NCBI GenBank assembly: GCA_016783485.1
Contig: JADHWM010000016.1
Coordinates: 1-36,059 of the forward strand
Length of the DNA stretch: 36,059 bases
Origin: Candidatus Bathyarchaeota archaeon
Lineage (GTDB): Archaea > Thermoproteota > Bathyarchaeia > TCS64
Direction of reading: 5' to 3'
Shown: piece after piece, positions 15,785 to 25,296 of the stretch
Numbering within the stretch: the stretch's first letter is position 1
Layout: each line of letters begins with the position of its first letter
Notes under the pieces: model-generated
Databases searched by the model: none
Told to the model about the DNA's origin: nothing
Seen by the model: only the letters and a program-made list of their open reading frames with translations
Program-made: the position numbers and the translations under genes

Positions 15785-15792
15785 CTTAAAAA
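15785..15792 (-). promoter_or_regulatory. TATA box of the RACo-like gene
   Basis: Minus-strand tttttaag lies between the mtnA stop (15818) and ATG 15755, spaced for a start near the ATG. It implies the RACo-like gene has its own promoter although it follows mtnA. Confidence 0.5.
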
Positions 15793-15817
15793 CACTTCAC
15801 GTCGGGGAGGCCCTCAA

Positions 15818-16903
15818 CTATCCACCGAAGGTCTCCCTGAGGTTCTCCTCGAAGGGGGGGCGTATTATCCCCTTCTCGGTGATGAACCCGGTGACGTAGC
15901 GGGCCGGGGTCACGTCGAAGGCGGGGTTCCTGACGTTGAAGCCCTCCCCGGCTATCTCCACCCGGCAAGCCTCGCCTGCCTCGTCGACCCCCCACATCCC
16001 TGTGATCTCCTCGGGGCCCCGCTCCTCTATCTCGATCTCGTCCCCGCTCCGGCTCTTGAAGTCGAATGTCATCCTGGGGGCGGCGACGTAGAAGGGGATA
16101 TCGTTCTCTTTGGCGACGACTGCTTTCTCGTAGGTCCCTATCTTGTTGGCGACGTCCCCGTTGGCGGCGATCCTGTCTGCTCCGGTGATGAGGATGTCCA
16201 CCTCACCTCGGAGCATGAAGTGGCCCGCTGCGTTGTCGACGATGAGGGCGTAGGGGATCCCCTCCTGCTCCATCTCCCATGCGGTGAGCCTCGCCCCCTG
16301 GCACCTTGGTCGGGTCTCGTCGACCCAGACGAAGACCTTCTTCCCGCTGGCGTGGGCGTGGCGGATGGGGCTCAGGGCGGTGCCGTAGTCGAGGAATGCG
16401 AGGGCTCCCGCGTTGCAGTGGGTGAGGATCCTGTAGCCATTCTCGATGAGAGTGTTGCCGTACTCCCCGATCCTCTGAGAGGCTTCGAGGTCCTCCTCGG
16501 CGATGTTGTCCGCTTCGGCGACGATGGCCTCGACCCTCTCGGGGACCGTACCGGTGGAGCCGGCTGCGAGACACCTGTCGATGGCGTGGAATAGGTTCGC
16601 CGCTGTTGGCCTGGTGTTCCTCAGTCTGTCAGCGGATTCGTTCAGGTATTCTTCGAATTCATTCATGGTGAGGTCCTTGGCCTCCAGCGCCGCCTGGGCC
16701 ATCCCGTATCCGGCCGCGACTCCTATTGCTCCGGCCCCCCTGAGGATCATTATCTTGATGGCCTCCGCGGTGTTCCTGTGGTTCTTCAGGGTGAGGATCT
16801 CGAACCTGTGGGGGAGGATCCGCTGGTCTATGAGTTTGACGTTGGAGCCCTCCCTCCAGAGGGTGTGTACGTTCTTCTCTTCGCCGTCGACTTTGACCTT
16901 CAA
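15818..16903 (-). CDS. mtnA: S-methyl-5-thioribose-1-phosphate isomerase (MtnA)
   Basis: The 361-aa protein is of the eIF2B-like sugar-phosphate isomerase family. Signatures are RGAGAIGVAAGYG (55-67; Gly replaces the usual Pro), the catalytic Cys in THCNAGALA (C163), VWVDETRPRCQGARLTAWE and the catalytic Asp in GADRIAANGD (D243). MtnA converts methylthioribose-1-phosphate to methylthioribulose-1-phosphate in methionine salvage. The archaeal relative ribose-1,5-bisphosphate isomerase is shorter; the length and VDNAAGHFM segment favour MtnA, though AMP-salvage use cannot be excluded. A minus-strand TATA-like cttattac is about 40 bp upstream. Confidence 0.88.
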   Translation of the reverse strand: MKVKVDGEEKNVHTLWREGSNVKLIDQRILPHRFEILTLKNHRNTAEAIKIMILRGAGAIGVAAGYGMAQAALEAKDLTMNEFEEYLNESADRLRNTRPTAANLFHAIDRCLAAGSTGTVPERVEAIVAEADNIAEEDLEASQRIGEYGNTLIENGYRILTHCNAGALAFLDYGTALSPIRHAHASGKKVFVWVDETRPRCQGARLTAWEMEQEGIPYALIVDNAAGHFMLRGEVDILITGADRIAANGDVANKIGTYEKAVVAKENDIPFYVAAPRMTFDFKSRSGDEIEIEERGPEEITGMWGVDEAGEACRVEIAGEGFNVRNPAFDVTPARYVTGFITEKGIIRPPFEENLRETFGG

Positions 16904-16958
16904 GGATAAACCTCGCTGGATGTTAACTCTCGGGTAGGTGTAATAAGATTTCCAGGGG

Positions 16959-17618
16959 CTACTTGAGGACCTTCCCGGTCTTCCTGTACCAGAGGTAGAG
17001 GTCCATCTCCCCGAGGGTCATCCCTACCCTCCTAGCGACCTCAGCGAGGATGCCCTCGTATTCGATGTATCTCCTCTTGGTGATGCTCTTGGGGCGCTCC
17101 TCGAGGATGCCGTGGTCCACCATGTTGGAGACGATGTGGCGGTCGATGATCGCGACGTCGAGGTAGCCCACGTTCCGCAGGAAGTGGCTGGACTCCTTCC
17201 AGCCCAGGCCCTTGACGCCCTTGGCGAGCCACTCCCGGGCGGCCTTGACGTTCTGGAAGCCCTGGATGGTCCCCTTCAGTGTGTGGGCCAGCTCCCTGGC
17301 CGTGACGATGTACTCGGCCCGCTTCTCGGCGAACCTGTGCCCCTGGGTCCTCAGGGTCTCTACGACCTGATCTAGGTCGCCGTGGAGGAGGGCGTCGCGG
17401 TTGCAGAGGGCGTCGACGCAGAGCTGGCCCAGGCGGGCGCTGGAGTAGGCTGTGAGGAGGCAGTATGTGAGCTCCTCGAACCATTTCTCGGTGCCCATCT
17501 CCTTTACCTCTAGGAACTCGGTTATCCGGTTCTCGACCATGGAGCGGAGCTCGGGGTCGTCTCTGAGTCTGAGGACCTCGCCAGCCATGGCCTCGACTCC
17601 CCTCTGCGGTGTCAGCAT
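16959..17618 (-). CDS. ogg: N-glycosylase/DNA lyase, Ogg2 type
   Basis: The 219-aa protein is a helix-hairpin-helix GPD glycosylase of the small archaeal Ogg2 type, which removes 8-oxoguanine and nicks the strand. The hairpin KGVKGLGWKESSHFLRNVGY carries the nucleophile Lys (K141), and DVAIIDRHI contains the catalytic Asp (D159). The C-terminal Lys-rich tail (YRKTGKVLK) is typical of this group. The start at ATG 17618 is ~10 residues longer than common; M11 is an alternative. A minus-strand TATA-like ctttaaat lies at 17651-17658. Confidence 0.92.
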   Translation of the reverse strand: MLTPQRGVEAMAGEVLRLRDDPELRSMVENRITEFLEVKEMGTEKWFEELTYCLLTAYSSARLGQLCVDALCNRDALLHGDLDQVVETLRTQGHRFAEKRAEYIVTARELAHTLKGTIQGFQNVKAAREWLAKGVKGLGWKESSHFLRNVGYLDVAIIDRHIVSNMVDHGILEERPKSITKRRYIEYEGILAEVARRVGMTLGEMDLYLWYRKTGKVLK

Positions 17619-17692
17619 CGTCGCTTCTACTCCCTGGGTTGGATGACGGGATTTAAAGTCTGGCGGTTATTCTCATCGACTGTAAGAATAGT

Positions 17693-17700
17693 TCTATATT
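17693..17700 (+). promoter_or_regulatory. TATA box of the gins-mcm unit
   Basis: tctatatt is about 31-38 bp before ATG 17731. A second AT-rich word at 17651-17658 faces the other way for the glycosylase gene. Confidence 0.5.
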
Positions 17701-17730
17701 CCGCACGCCGTATTATCGCGGGAAAGTTCT

Positions 17731-18276
17731 ATGTCCTCCTCACCGAGCGATGCCTACTTCGATTTCGAGAACATGCAGGTGAGGATCGTCACCACCCACA
17801 AGGTGCCGGCCATCGAGACCCCGGGTATCACCATCAAGGAGACCGAGGCTGGGAGAGATATGACCGTCCCTTTCTGGGTCGCGATGGAGCTCCTCGATGC
17901 GGGGCTGGTCCGGCTCACCGACGAGGGGGTGAGCGGGGAGGAGTGGACCCAGATCCATTACCGGGAGCGCTTCCAGCCCCTCGGCCAGCCTTCGCCTCTG
18001 CCTGACGATTTTTACTCCAAGGTCTATCTTACGTTCATGAGGGAGATGAAGGCGGCGGGGGGAGACTCAGCCAAGATTGAGAATCTGGAGCGGATGAAGG
18101 GTCGTTTCCGGGACATCCTGGAGAGCCGGATCGGGAAGATCACGAGGCTCGCCTCGGCCGAGGTGACCGCCCAGACCCGGGGGCTCCAGCCCGAGGAGGC
18201 GGCTCTGTATAAAAATTTATTCGCCCGTATCTCGTCATGGAGAAGGGCGATGAAGAAGCTGGGGGATAAGAGCTAG
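17731..18276 (+). CDS. GINS complex subunit, GINS23 type
   Basis: The 181-aa protein is a replication-fork GINS subunit. A small beta-rich B domain comes first (about 10-75, ending VPFWVAMELLDAGLVRL), followed by the helical A domain, the order of the Psf2/Psf3-like GINS23 rather than GINS51. It joins MCM and Cdc45/RecJ-like protein in the replicative helicase. Its TAG stop directly abuts the TTG start of MCM, so the two subunits are made together, as expected for partners of one machine. The similarity is in pattern rather than long motifs, and the MCM neighbour is strong support. Confidence 0.88.
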   Translation: MSSSPSDAYFDFENMQVRIVTTHKVPAIETPGITIKETEAGRDMTVPFWVAMELLDAGLVRLTDEGVSGEEWTQIHYRERFQPLGQPSPLPDDFYSKVYLTFMREMKAAGGDSAKIENLERMKGRFRDILESRIGKITRLASAEVTAQTRGLQPEEAALYKNLFARISSWRRAMKKLGDKS

Positions 18277-20325
18277 TTGGCGAGCCTGATCCAGTCCGAG
18301 GAGTCTTTCACCCGTTTCATAGAGGGCTTCAGGGACGATAAGGGCGAGGTGAAGTACGAGCAGGCCCTCTCCGAGATGGCTGTGAAGGGCCTGAAATCCC
18401 TCACCATCGACTTCAAGGACCTCTACTCCTTCGACTCCGACCTCGCCCGCACAACTCTGGAAGCCCCCGGGGATCACCTACCCCAGTTCAGCATTGCCAC
18501 TTTCCAGAAGCTTCGCATCAGGGACCCCGCCTACGCAGACACGATTAGGGGTGTGAACATCCGGTTTAGGGCACTCCCCACCGAGACCGCCCTCCGCCGT
18601 ATGGGGGCGGAGCACATCGGGCGCCTCATCATGGTGACGGGGATCATCGTCCGGGCCACGAGCGTCCTGCCCTTCATCCTCAAGGCCGCGTTCACCTGCG
18701 GCCAGTGCGGGGAGACCATTCTCCTGGATCAGACGGACCAGTTCCTCAAGACCCCCCGGGAGTGCCCCAGCTGCGGCAGCCGCCGGGGCTTCGAGCTCAA
18801 CGCCAAGGAGTCTGTTTTCATCGATAGTCAGCGATTCGCGATCCAGGAGCGCCCCGAAGAGCTCCCCGCGGGCCAGCTCCCCCGCCAGATCAACGTGGAG
18901 CTCAGGGACGATGTGGTCGACGTCGCTCGCCCCGGGGACAGGGTGAGCATCACGGGGGCCCTCAACCTAATCAGGAAGCAGACCCGGGGGGGTACCCTGA
19001 GGGTCTTCGACTTCGCCCTCGAGGCGAACAACGTGGACGTGAGCGGCCGGGAGATGGAGCTCCTGGAGCTCACCGAGGAGGATGAGGAGGAGATACGGGA
19101 GATCGCCTCGGACCCTTGGGTCCACCGTCGCATCATGCAGAGCATCGCCCCCAGTATCTTCGGCCACGACTCCATCAAGGAGGCCATACTCTATCTCCTC
19201 TTCAACGGGGTCTCCAAGGAGCTCCCCGACCTCCGCATCAGGGGGGACATCAACGTCCTCCTCGTAGGGGACCCCGGGACAGGGAAGAGCCAGATGCTCC
19301 AGTTCGCCTCCCGTGTGGCCCCCAGAGGGCTCCTCACCACGGGGAGGGGCTCCACCGCCGCGGGGCTAACCGCCGCCGTGGTCCGAGAGGGGGGCACCGG
19401 GAGCTTCGTCCTCGAGGCCGGCGCCCTCGTCCTGGGGGACAAGGGGATCGTCTGCATCGACGAGATGGACAAGATGCGGGAGGAGGACCGGGGCGCGATC
19501 CACCCCGCGATGGAGCAGCAGATGGTGAGCATTGCTAAGGGGGGCATCGTCGCGACCCTCAACGCGAGGACCAGCATCCTCGCCGCCGCGAACCCCACCC
19601 TGGGCAGATACAACCCGTACCAGACCATCGCCCAGAACATCAGCCTCCCCGTCACCCTCCTGAGCCGCTTCGACCTCATCTTCATCCTCAGGGACATCCC
19701 CGAGAAGGAGAAGGACACCAAGATGGCGGAGCACATCCTCAGGCTCCACCTCGCCGCCGGGTCCCCCGCCACGGCGCCCCTGGACATGGAACTCCTCAGG
19801 AAGTACATCAGCTACTCGAGGCGCACCAACCCCACCCTCACCGAGGAGGTGGTCCAAGCATTCCAGAGCTTCTACGTCAAGATGAGGACCGCCAGCCTCG
19901 AAGGGGGCGAGGCCTCCGCGGTGAGCATCACCGCCCGCCAGCTCGAGTCCCTGGTCCGCCTCGCCGAGGCCCGGGCCAGGGTCCACCTAAGGGCGGAGGT
20001 CACCGTCGAGGACGCCGAGGCCGCCATCGCGTTGATGCAGAGGAGCTTGGAGCAGGTGGGCATCGACGTGGAGACGGGGGAGATCGATATCGACATCCTC
20101 TACTCCGGTAAGCCTCGGAGTCTCCAGATGCAGCTCCAGGCGGTCCTGGGTGTTATAGGGGAGAGGGAGCGGATCGAGGGGATGGTGAGCGACGACGACC
20201 TCTACGAGGCCATGAGCTCGGACCACGGTATCGGGAGGACCGAGGCCGCCCGCCTCATCGGGGTCCTCATGAGGGACGGGACCATCTACTCGCCGAGACC
20301 GGGGTACTACAAGAGGACCGTCTGA
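18277..20325 (+). CDS. mcm: Replicative helicase MCM
   Basis: The 682-aa helicase has an N-terminal DNA-binding part with a zinc ribbon (C141, C144, C163, C166), the AAA+ core with Walker A GDPGTGKS (331-338), Walker B CIDEMDKM (D395, E396), the arginine finger SRFDL (R464) and a C-terminal winged helix. The region after Walker B reads AIHPAMEQQMVSIAKGGI, where most MCMs have HEAMEQQTVSIAKAGI, a small deviation near the hairpin. TTG start follows the GINS stop with no gap. Translation should be coupled. No Cdc6/Orc1 gene or origin repeat is seen here. Confidence 0.97.
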   Translation: MASLIQSEESFTRFIEGFRDDKGEVKYEQALSEMAVKGLKSLTIDFKDLYSFDSDLARTTLEAPGDHLPQFSIATFQKLRIRDPAYADTIRGVNIRFRALPTETALRRMGAEHIGRLIMVTGIIVRATSVLPFILKAAFTCGQCGETILLDQTDQFLKTPRECPSCGSRRGFELNAKESVFIDSQRFAIQERPEELPAGQLPRQINVELRDDVVDVARPGDRVSITGALNLIRKQTRGGTLRVFDFALEANNVDVSGREMELLELTEEDEEEIREIASDPWVHRRIMQSIAPSIFGHDSIKEAILYLLFNGVSKELPDLRIRGDINVLLVGDPGTGKSQMLQFASRVAPRGLLTTGRGSTAAGLTAAVVREGGTGSFVLEAGALVLGDKGIVCIDEMDKMREEDRGAIHPAMEQQMVSIAKGGIVATLNARTSILAAANPTLGRYNPYQTIAQNISLPVTLLSRFDLIFILRDIPEKEKDTKMAEHILRLHLAAGSPATAPLDMELLRKYISYSRRTNPTLTEEVVQAFQSFYVKMRTASLEGGEASAVSITARQLESLVRLAEARARVHLRAEVTVEDAEAAIALMQRSLEQVGIDVETGEIDIDILYSGKPRSLQMQLQAVLGVIGERERIEGMVSDDDLYEAMSSDHGIGRTEAARLIGVLMRDGTIYSPRPGYYKRTV

Positions 20326-20356
20326 TCCCCCTCTCTCACTGACGCTTCCGTTACCA

Positions 20357-20364
20357 TTTTAAAG
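20357..20364 (+). promoter_or_regulatory. TATA box of pheS
   Basis: ttttaaag is about 29-36 bp before the GTG start at 20393; it supports that start and a pheST transcript separate from mcm. Confidence 0.6.
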
Positions 20365-20392
20365 ATAAGGTCCAGCGTCTAATGGTAGACTG

Positions 20393-21925
20393 GTGAGACC
20401 TTTGAATCCTGAAGACGCGGCAGCGAGGCTGCACGAGAACGAGAGAAAGGTCCTTCTCACCTTGGAGGGGCGGGGGGCCGCGACCACTCAGGAGCTGAGC
20501 GCCGAGACGGGGCTCGCGAGGGACGCTGTGGAGAAGGCGTCGGCATGGGCGGAGACGAAGGGAGTCGTCTCCTTCCAGGAGGAGGTCTCACGCAGCTTTA
20601 ATCTCACGGAGGAGGGACTGAAATACGCCGAAGATGGGCTACCGGAGAAGAAGCTTCTCGAGTTGGTCGCAAGTGGTAGGAACGAGATATCGGTTCTAAA
20701 AGAAGAATTCCCATCCTTGAACATCGCCCTCGTATGGGTGAGGCGGAACAGTTGGGCCACCATAGAGAAGGGGCGACTCACTCTCACAGAAGAGGGACTT
20801 GCGGCGAAAGACGGAGAAACCCTTGACGACGCTCTCCTCACCAGTCTGAAACGAACGAGTATAGACAACCCTGACGAAGATTCCATGGCGAGGCTGGATC
20901 AATTCGTGAGGCGGAACCTCGTGGAAGAATCCGAGACCGTCATTCGGTGGGTAGAGCTCACAAAAGCAGGCAGGGACCTGATTCCCGCAGTCAAGAGGGT
21001 CAAAGAAACCAGAATCATCACCCAGATCACCCCCGAGATCCTCCAGAACGGCTCGTGGAAAGGCGCTAGCTTCCAGGGGTACGACGTCACCCTCCCGGTG
21101 CCCAGCCTGCACCCGGGGAAGCGCCACTTCATCAGCTCCATCATCGACTACATCCGCCGATTCTGGGTGGAACTCGGCTTCAAGGAGATGACCGGGGATT
21201 ACCTGGAGCTCAGCTTCTGGAACTTCGACGCCCTCTTCCAGCCCCAGGACCACCCCGCCAGGGACCTCGCCGACACCTTCTACCTCAAGACCCCCTACAA
21301 GGGGCGCCTCCCCGACGATGAGATGGTGGAGAACGTGAGGCAGACCCACGAGAACGGCTGGACCACCGGCTCCACCGGCTGGCAGTACAAGTGGGACCCT
21401 GAGGTCTCTGCGAGGAACTGTCTCCGCACCCACACCACGAGCCTCAGCGTCAACCAGATCGCGAAGCTCAGCCCTGACGACCTCCCCGGGAAGTTCTTCA
21501 GCGTGGGCAGGGTCTTCAGGAACGAGACCATCGACTGGAACCACCTCGCCGAGTTCTACCAGACCGACGGCATCGTCATCGGGGAGGGGGTCACATTCAG
21601 GAACATGCAGGGCTACCTTAAGGCCTACCTGGAGGGGCTCGGGCTGAAGCGGTTCAGGTTCAGGCCAGGCTTCTTCCCCTACACCGAGATGAGCATGGAG
21701 GCGGAGGTCTGGATCGAGGAGCGCGGCGAATGGATGGAGCTATTCGGGGCAGGGATGTTCCGCCCTGAGGTGGTGAAGCCCCTCCTCGGCGTCGACGTCC
21801 CCGTCCTCGCCTGGGGCCCCGGCTTCGACAGGCTCATCATGCAGAGCTATGGCGTCGACAGCATCCGCCAGCTCTACGGGAACGACCTGGGGCTGCTTCG
21901 CAAGGCGAGGCTCTGGATGGAGTGA
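20393..21925 (+). CDS. pheS: Phenylalanine-tRNA ligase alpha subunit
   Basis: The 510-aa class II synthetase subunit has the archaeal/eukaryotic layout: N-terminal winged-helix DNA-like domains (about 1-200), then the catalytic domain. Motif 2 is in GKFFSVGRVFRNETIDWNHLAEF, and motif 3 in PVLAWGPGFDRLIM near the end. The Phe-binding loop QTDGIVIGEG and the upstream FWNFDALFQPQDHPARD are intact. With PheT it charges tRNA-Phe. GTG start from TATA spacing. The base composition shifts from A-rich (20600-21000) to very GC-rich after 21050; the gene itself is continuous. Confidence 0.97.
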   Translation: MRPLNPEDAAARLHENERKVLLTLEGRGAATTQELSAETGLARDAVEKASAWAETKGVVSFQEEVSRSFNLTEEGLKYAEDGLPEKKLLELVASGRNEISVLKEEFPSLNIALVWVRRNSWATIEKGRLTLTEEGLAAKDGETLDDALLTSLKRTSIDNPDEDSMARLDQFVRRNLVEESETVIRWVELTKAGRDLIPAVKRVKETRIITQITPEILQNGSWKGASFQGYDVTLPVPSLHPGKRHFISSIIDYIRRFWVELGFKEMTGDYLELSFWNFDALFQPQDHPARDLADTFYLKTPYKGRLPDDEMVENVRQTHENGWTTGSTGWQYKWDPEVSARNCLRTHTTSLSVNQIAKLSPDDLPGKFFSVGRVFRNETIDWNHLAEFYQTDGIVIGEGVTFRNMQGYLKAYLEGLGLKRFRFRPGFFPYTEMSMEAEVWIEERGEWMELFGAGMFRPEVVKPLLGVDVPVLAWGPGFDRLIMQSYGVDSIRQLYGNDLGLLRKARLWME

Positions 21926-21931
21926 TGAAGG

Positions 21932-23593
21932 ATGCCGGTCATAGAAGTCAACCTGGAGGACCTCCGAGAGCTCCTGGGAAAGAAAGTCACAAACGAGGAG
22001 CTGAGGGAGAGGCTCCCCATGATGGGGACGAGCTGGGAGGGAGAGACCGAGGAGGGTTTCAACCTAGAGGTGTTCCCCAACAGGCCCGACCTCCTCTCCA
22101 TCGAGGGCCTCGCCCGGGCTTACGCCACGTTCACCGGGCTCGAGAAGGGGCTCAGGCGATACGATGTCGAGGAGGCAGGGTACAGAGTCACCGTGGAGAA
22201 GAAGGTGGAGGGCGTCCGGCCATGGTTCGTCACCGCCGTGGTGAAGAACGTGGAGTTCGACGACCCCCTCATCAGGAGCATCATCCAGATGCAGGAGAAG
22301 CTCCACGTCACCCACGGCCGCAGGCGGAGGAAGGTGGCCATCGGCCTCCACAACCTGGAGCCCGTCGAGTTCCCCGTCACCTACACCACGAAGCCCCCCG
22401 AGTTCAAGTTCAGGCCCCTGGGGGAGAGGTTCGAGAAGAACATAACCCAGATCCTCACGGAGATGCACACGGGCCGGGAGTACGCCTGGACCGTGGAGGG
22501 CTTCGAGGAGTACCCCATGATCCTGGACGGGAAGGGGATGGTTCTCAGCATGCCCCCCATCATCAACGGGGAGTATACCCGGATAGACGAGGCAACCCGA
22601 AACCTCTTCATCGACGTCACCGGCACCGACCTCAAGACCATCACCGAGGTCCTCAACATCATCGTCACCACCTTCGCTGACCGGGGAGCCACAGTCTACG
22701 CCGTCGATAACCATTACCCTGACGGATCCGTGCTCAAGACTCCGGATCTCAGGCCCAAGACGATGACGCTGGATATCGATTACGTGAACAGCACGCTTGG
22801 CATGGAGTACACCCCGGATGAAGCCGCGGGGCTCCTCGCTAGGATGGGCCACGACGCCAAAGTAGGGGAGACCCTCACCGTGGAGTACCCCTGCTACAGG
22901 ACAGACATAATGCACCCCATGGACCTCGTCGAGGATGTCGCCATCGCCTATGGATACGACAACTTCGTCCCCGAGATCCCGGAGATCGCCACCGAGGCTG
23001 GGGAGGACCCGCTGGAGGTCTTCAGCAGGGGGCTCAGGAACTTCCTGGTGGGCTTCGGCTTCCAGGAGGTGGTCACCTTCATGATGACCAGCCCCGAGAG
23101 GCTCTTCCACCGGATGACCCTCCCGTGGGAGCCTATCGCGGAGACCTCGAATCCCAAGATGGAGGGGTACACCTGCCTCAGGAACAGGCTCATCCCCGGG
23201 CTAATGGAGGTCCTCGCCTCCAACAAGCACCACTCCTACCCCCAGAACATCTACGAGGTGGACGACGTCGTCCTCCTGGACCCCTCCACGGAGACCGGGG
23301 CACGATCCGAGAGGAGGCTAGCGGTCGCCCTCTGCCACGCCCGGGCCAACTTCTCCGAGGTCAAAGCCGTCCTCAACAGCATTCTAGAGAACCTCGCGGT
23401 CGAGGCCGAGGTCGAGGAGGGGGGCCTGGACTGCTTCATCGAGGGGAGACGGTTCGTCGCCAAGGTGGGCGGGGAGCCCCTCTGCTGGGCCGGCGAGGTG
23501 AAGCCCGAGGCCCTCGAGGCCTGGGAGATGGAGATGCCCGTCGCGGCCCTCGAGATGAACGTGGAGAAGCTCCTCGAACTCACATCGTCCTGA
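21932..23593 (+). CDS. pheT: Phenylalanine-tRNA ligase beta subunit
   Basis: The 553-aa beta subunit has the archaeal length, without the bacterial tRNA-binding EMAP domain and anticodon-binding extension. Visible parts are the B1 domain start (VIEVNLEDLRELLG), LEVFPNRPDLLS, the B3/B4 editing region (GREYAWTVEGFEEYPMI and the PPIINGEYTRID segment) and B5 (DIMHPMDLVEDVAIAYGYDN). It starts 6 bp after the pheS stop, so both are one operon. Editing-site residues cannot be judged by eye, so proofreading ability is not claimed. Confidence 0.96.
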   Translation: MPVIEVNLEDLRELLGKKVTNEELRERLPMMGTSWEGETEEGFNLEVFPNRPDLLSIEGLARAYATFTGLEKGLRRYDVEEAGYRVTVEKKVEGVRPWFVTAVVKNVEFDDPLIRSIIQMQEKLHVTHGRRRRKVAIGLHNLEPVEFPVTYTTKPPEFKFRPLGERFEKNITQILTEMHTGREYAWTVEGFEEYPMILDGKGMVLSMPPIINGEYTRIDEATRNLFIDVTGTDLKTITEVLNIIVTTFADRGATVYAVDNHYPDGSVLKTPDLRPKTMTLDIDYVNSTLGMEYTPDEAAGLLARMGHDAKVGETLTVEYPCYRTDIMHPMDLVEDVAIAYGYDNFVPEIPEIATEAGEDPLEVFSRGLRNFLVGFGFQEVVTFMMTSPERLFHRMTLPWEPIAETSNPKMEGYTCLRNRLIPGLMEVLASNKHHSYPQNIYEVDDVVLLDPSTETGARSERRLAVALCHARANFSEVKAVLNSILENLAVEAEVEEGGLDCFIEGRRFVAKVGGEPLCWAGEVKPEALEAWEMEMPVAALEMNVEKLLELTSS

Positions 23594-23637
23594 GAGGCCT
23601 CTCCTTTCATACTATCCTGCGATTCCCCGGGCTGCAG

Positions 23638-23645
23638 TTTTATAT
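23638..23645 (+). promoter_or_regulatory. TATA box of the DMT transporter
   Basis: ttttatat is about 30-37 bp before GTG 23675, the expected distance for a leaderless transcript. Confidence 0.55.
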
Positions 23646-23674
23646 CCACACCGCCCACTCATCCATGATTCGCA

Positions 23675-24550
23675 GTGGAGGACAAGCCCGCCTTCCCCCC
23701 CAACGTCGCCCTTCTGGTCAGCATCGTCGCCGTCTCCACGGCGTCGATCCTCATCAGGATGAGCGGGGCCCCTCCCCTCGCCATAGCCACGTACCGCCTC
23801 GCCTTCGCGACCCTCATTCTCCTGCCGTTCTACATCCGCTCCGGGGGGCACAAGCGGCTGGCGGCGTCCAGCTCCAGGGATATCCTGACCCTCGCTGCGG
23901 TCGGCGTCGTCCTGGCGATCCACTTCGGTTCCTGGATCACGAGCCTCGGCCTAACGTCCGTGGCGAGCTCGGTGCTATTCGTCCACATCGACCCCATCTT
24001 CGTCGCGGTGGTGTCCCACATCTACCTCGGGGAGAGGGTCGGGAGAGGGACCCTCTTTGGGATAGCCCTCGCATTCGTCGGCGCGGCGGCCATCGCCTTC
24101 AGCGACGCAGGCGTCAGTGACGCTAGCCTCATCGGCGACCTTCTCGCAGTGATCGGGGCCATCATGCTGGGGCTCTACATCCTCGCCGGGAGGAGGCTGC
24201 GCCAGAGCCTCGACTTGGTGAGCTACGTGACTCCTGTCTACGCGTCTTCCGCAGTCACTCTGGCTCTGGCGAGCTTCGCAAGCGGGACCAGTCTCTGGCC
24301 CTATTCGGGGGGAGAACTGTTTCTGTTCTTCGCGATCGCTCTCATCCCTATGATCTTCGGCCACACCGTCTACAACTGGACGCTGAAATGGCTCTCCGCT
24401 CCCGTGGTCTCCATTAGCCTTTTAGGAGAGCCTGTGGGCGCCACAATCCTCGCGTACGTTTTCCTCGCCGAGGCACCCACACCTATGACCCTATTAGGCG
24501 GGGCCTTGGTTCTACTCGGAATCTATCAGTGCGTCCGAAGCTCAAGCTGA
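23675..24550 (+). CDS. DMT superfamily transporter (EamA)
   Basis: The 291-aa protein shows ten hydrophobic segments in two EamA repeats. Each repeat ends with the typical S-A-x-P/V-E loop: LTSVASSVLFVHIDPIFVAV with YLGERV in the first, and LSAPVVSISLLGEPVGA with FLAEAPT in the second. Such proteins export or exchange small metabolites, often amino acids; the substrate is unknown. GTG 23675 is preferred from the TATA box. It is the last gene before the AT-rich island; composition is still GC-rich to the stop. Confidence 0.9.
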   Translation: MEDKPAFPPNVALLVSIVAVSTASILIRMSGAPPLAIATYRLAFATLILLPFYIRSGGHKRLAASSSRDILTLAAVGVVLAIHFGSWITSLGLTSVASSVLFVHIDPIFVAVVSHIYLGERVGRGTLFGIALAFVGAAAIAFSDAGVSDASLIGDLLAVIGAIMLGLYILAGRRLRQSLDLVSYVTPVYASSAVTLALASFASGTSLWPYSGGELFLFFAIALIPMIFGHTVYNWTLKWLSAPVVSISLLGEPVGATILAYVFLAEAPTPMTLLGGALVLLGIYQCVRSSS

Positions 24551-25196
24551 GCCTATCCAGCTGATATTGAATACTATATTCCTCATCTGGTTCCGGAGTC
24601 TATTCGTCTAATCGTTATTGAGACCGCCTTCTCCCATTTTTTCTTTCATCTGATAGGATAAACCCTTTTTTTACCTGTTAAAGTCAATAATAATAACGGG
24701 TATAACGGTCCATATCTATTATCTTCGATCTTTCTTGTTTAACCGAATATAAAATTCCGTAATCTGGATTATTGCGTTGGTTTTGCTAAGTTGATTTCTT
24801 TTAAAATTCTTTTATTATACATCGACAAGGTCCGAAAGAGCTTCGGCGAATAAATGGCTACTTAGAAAAACGACTTGAAGTGTAATAATTATGGTATTGG
24901 AACTAGAACGATCAAGTAGTAAGCAGTGTTCAAGTCGTACATGTATCCTGGTCCATGAGGTTTACTCGATTTTTGTTGAATTTATGTTCGATTATGTTAT
25001 TTTTTGATAGGATCATGCTGAGGGCTATATATGTGGGTATAGGGTTTGGTTCGTTTCATCACGAATATGTAACGATGTGGAAATTGTCTGTAATAAGAGG
25101 TATTAGTCCATTTTTTTGAGACATTATGGCGTAAAACTGCCAATAATAAATTATCCATAGAATAATCCTCGAAGTATTATGAATTAAATGATTATG

Positions 25197-25204
25197 TTTT
25201 TAAA
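25197..25204 (+). promoter_or_regulatory. TATA box before the candidate structured RNA
   Basis: ttttaaag lies 17-24 bp before the first paired base of the fold at 25221; a start 25-28 bp downstream would fall inside the outer stem's first bases. Confidence 0.35.
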
Positions 25205-25220
25205 GAATTGTGACGCTAAA

Positions 25221-25296
25221 ATTGTGGTGCTGGGCGGATCAGGCTGGAGCCCCGGCAAAGAGACTACCAAAAGTCCTGTTCCGCTCGCACTACAAT
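25221..25296 (+). ncRNA. Candidate structured RNA (three-way-junction fold)
   Basis: ATTGTGGTGC (25221-25230) pairs with GCACTACAAT (25287-25296). After one bulged T, GGGCGGATCAGG (25232-25243) pairs with CCTGTTCCGCTC (25275-25286) with one T-T mismatch. This gives about 21 pairs, three of them G-T or flanking. The interior holds two small hairpins, CTGG-AGCC-CCGG and GACT-ACCAAA-AGTC. The segment is a GC-rich patch in AT-rich DNA with a TATA box just ahead, which suggests a transcribed RNA. It matches no tRNA, 5S, box C/D or riboswitch pattern I know. A palindromic mobile-element relic is the alternative. Strand is assumed from the TATA box. Confidence 0.4.

Noticed and set aside
25221-25296. 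Degenerate tRNA explanation for the folded element
   Set aside because: The outer stem is far too long, and no D-, anticodon- or T-loop consensus can be placed.
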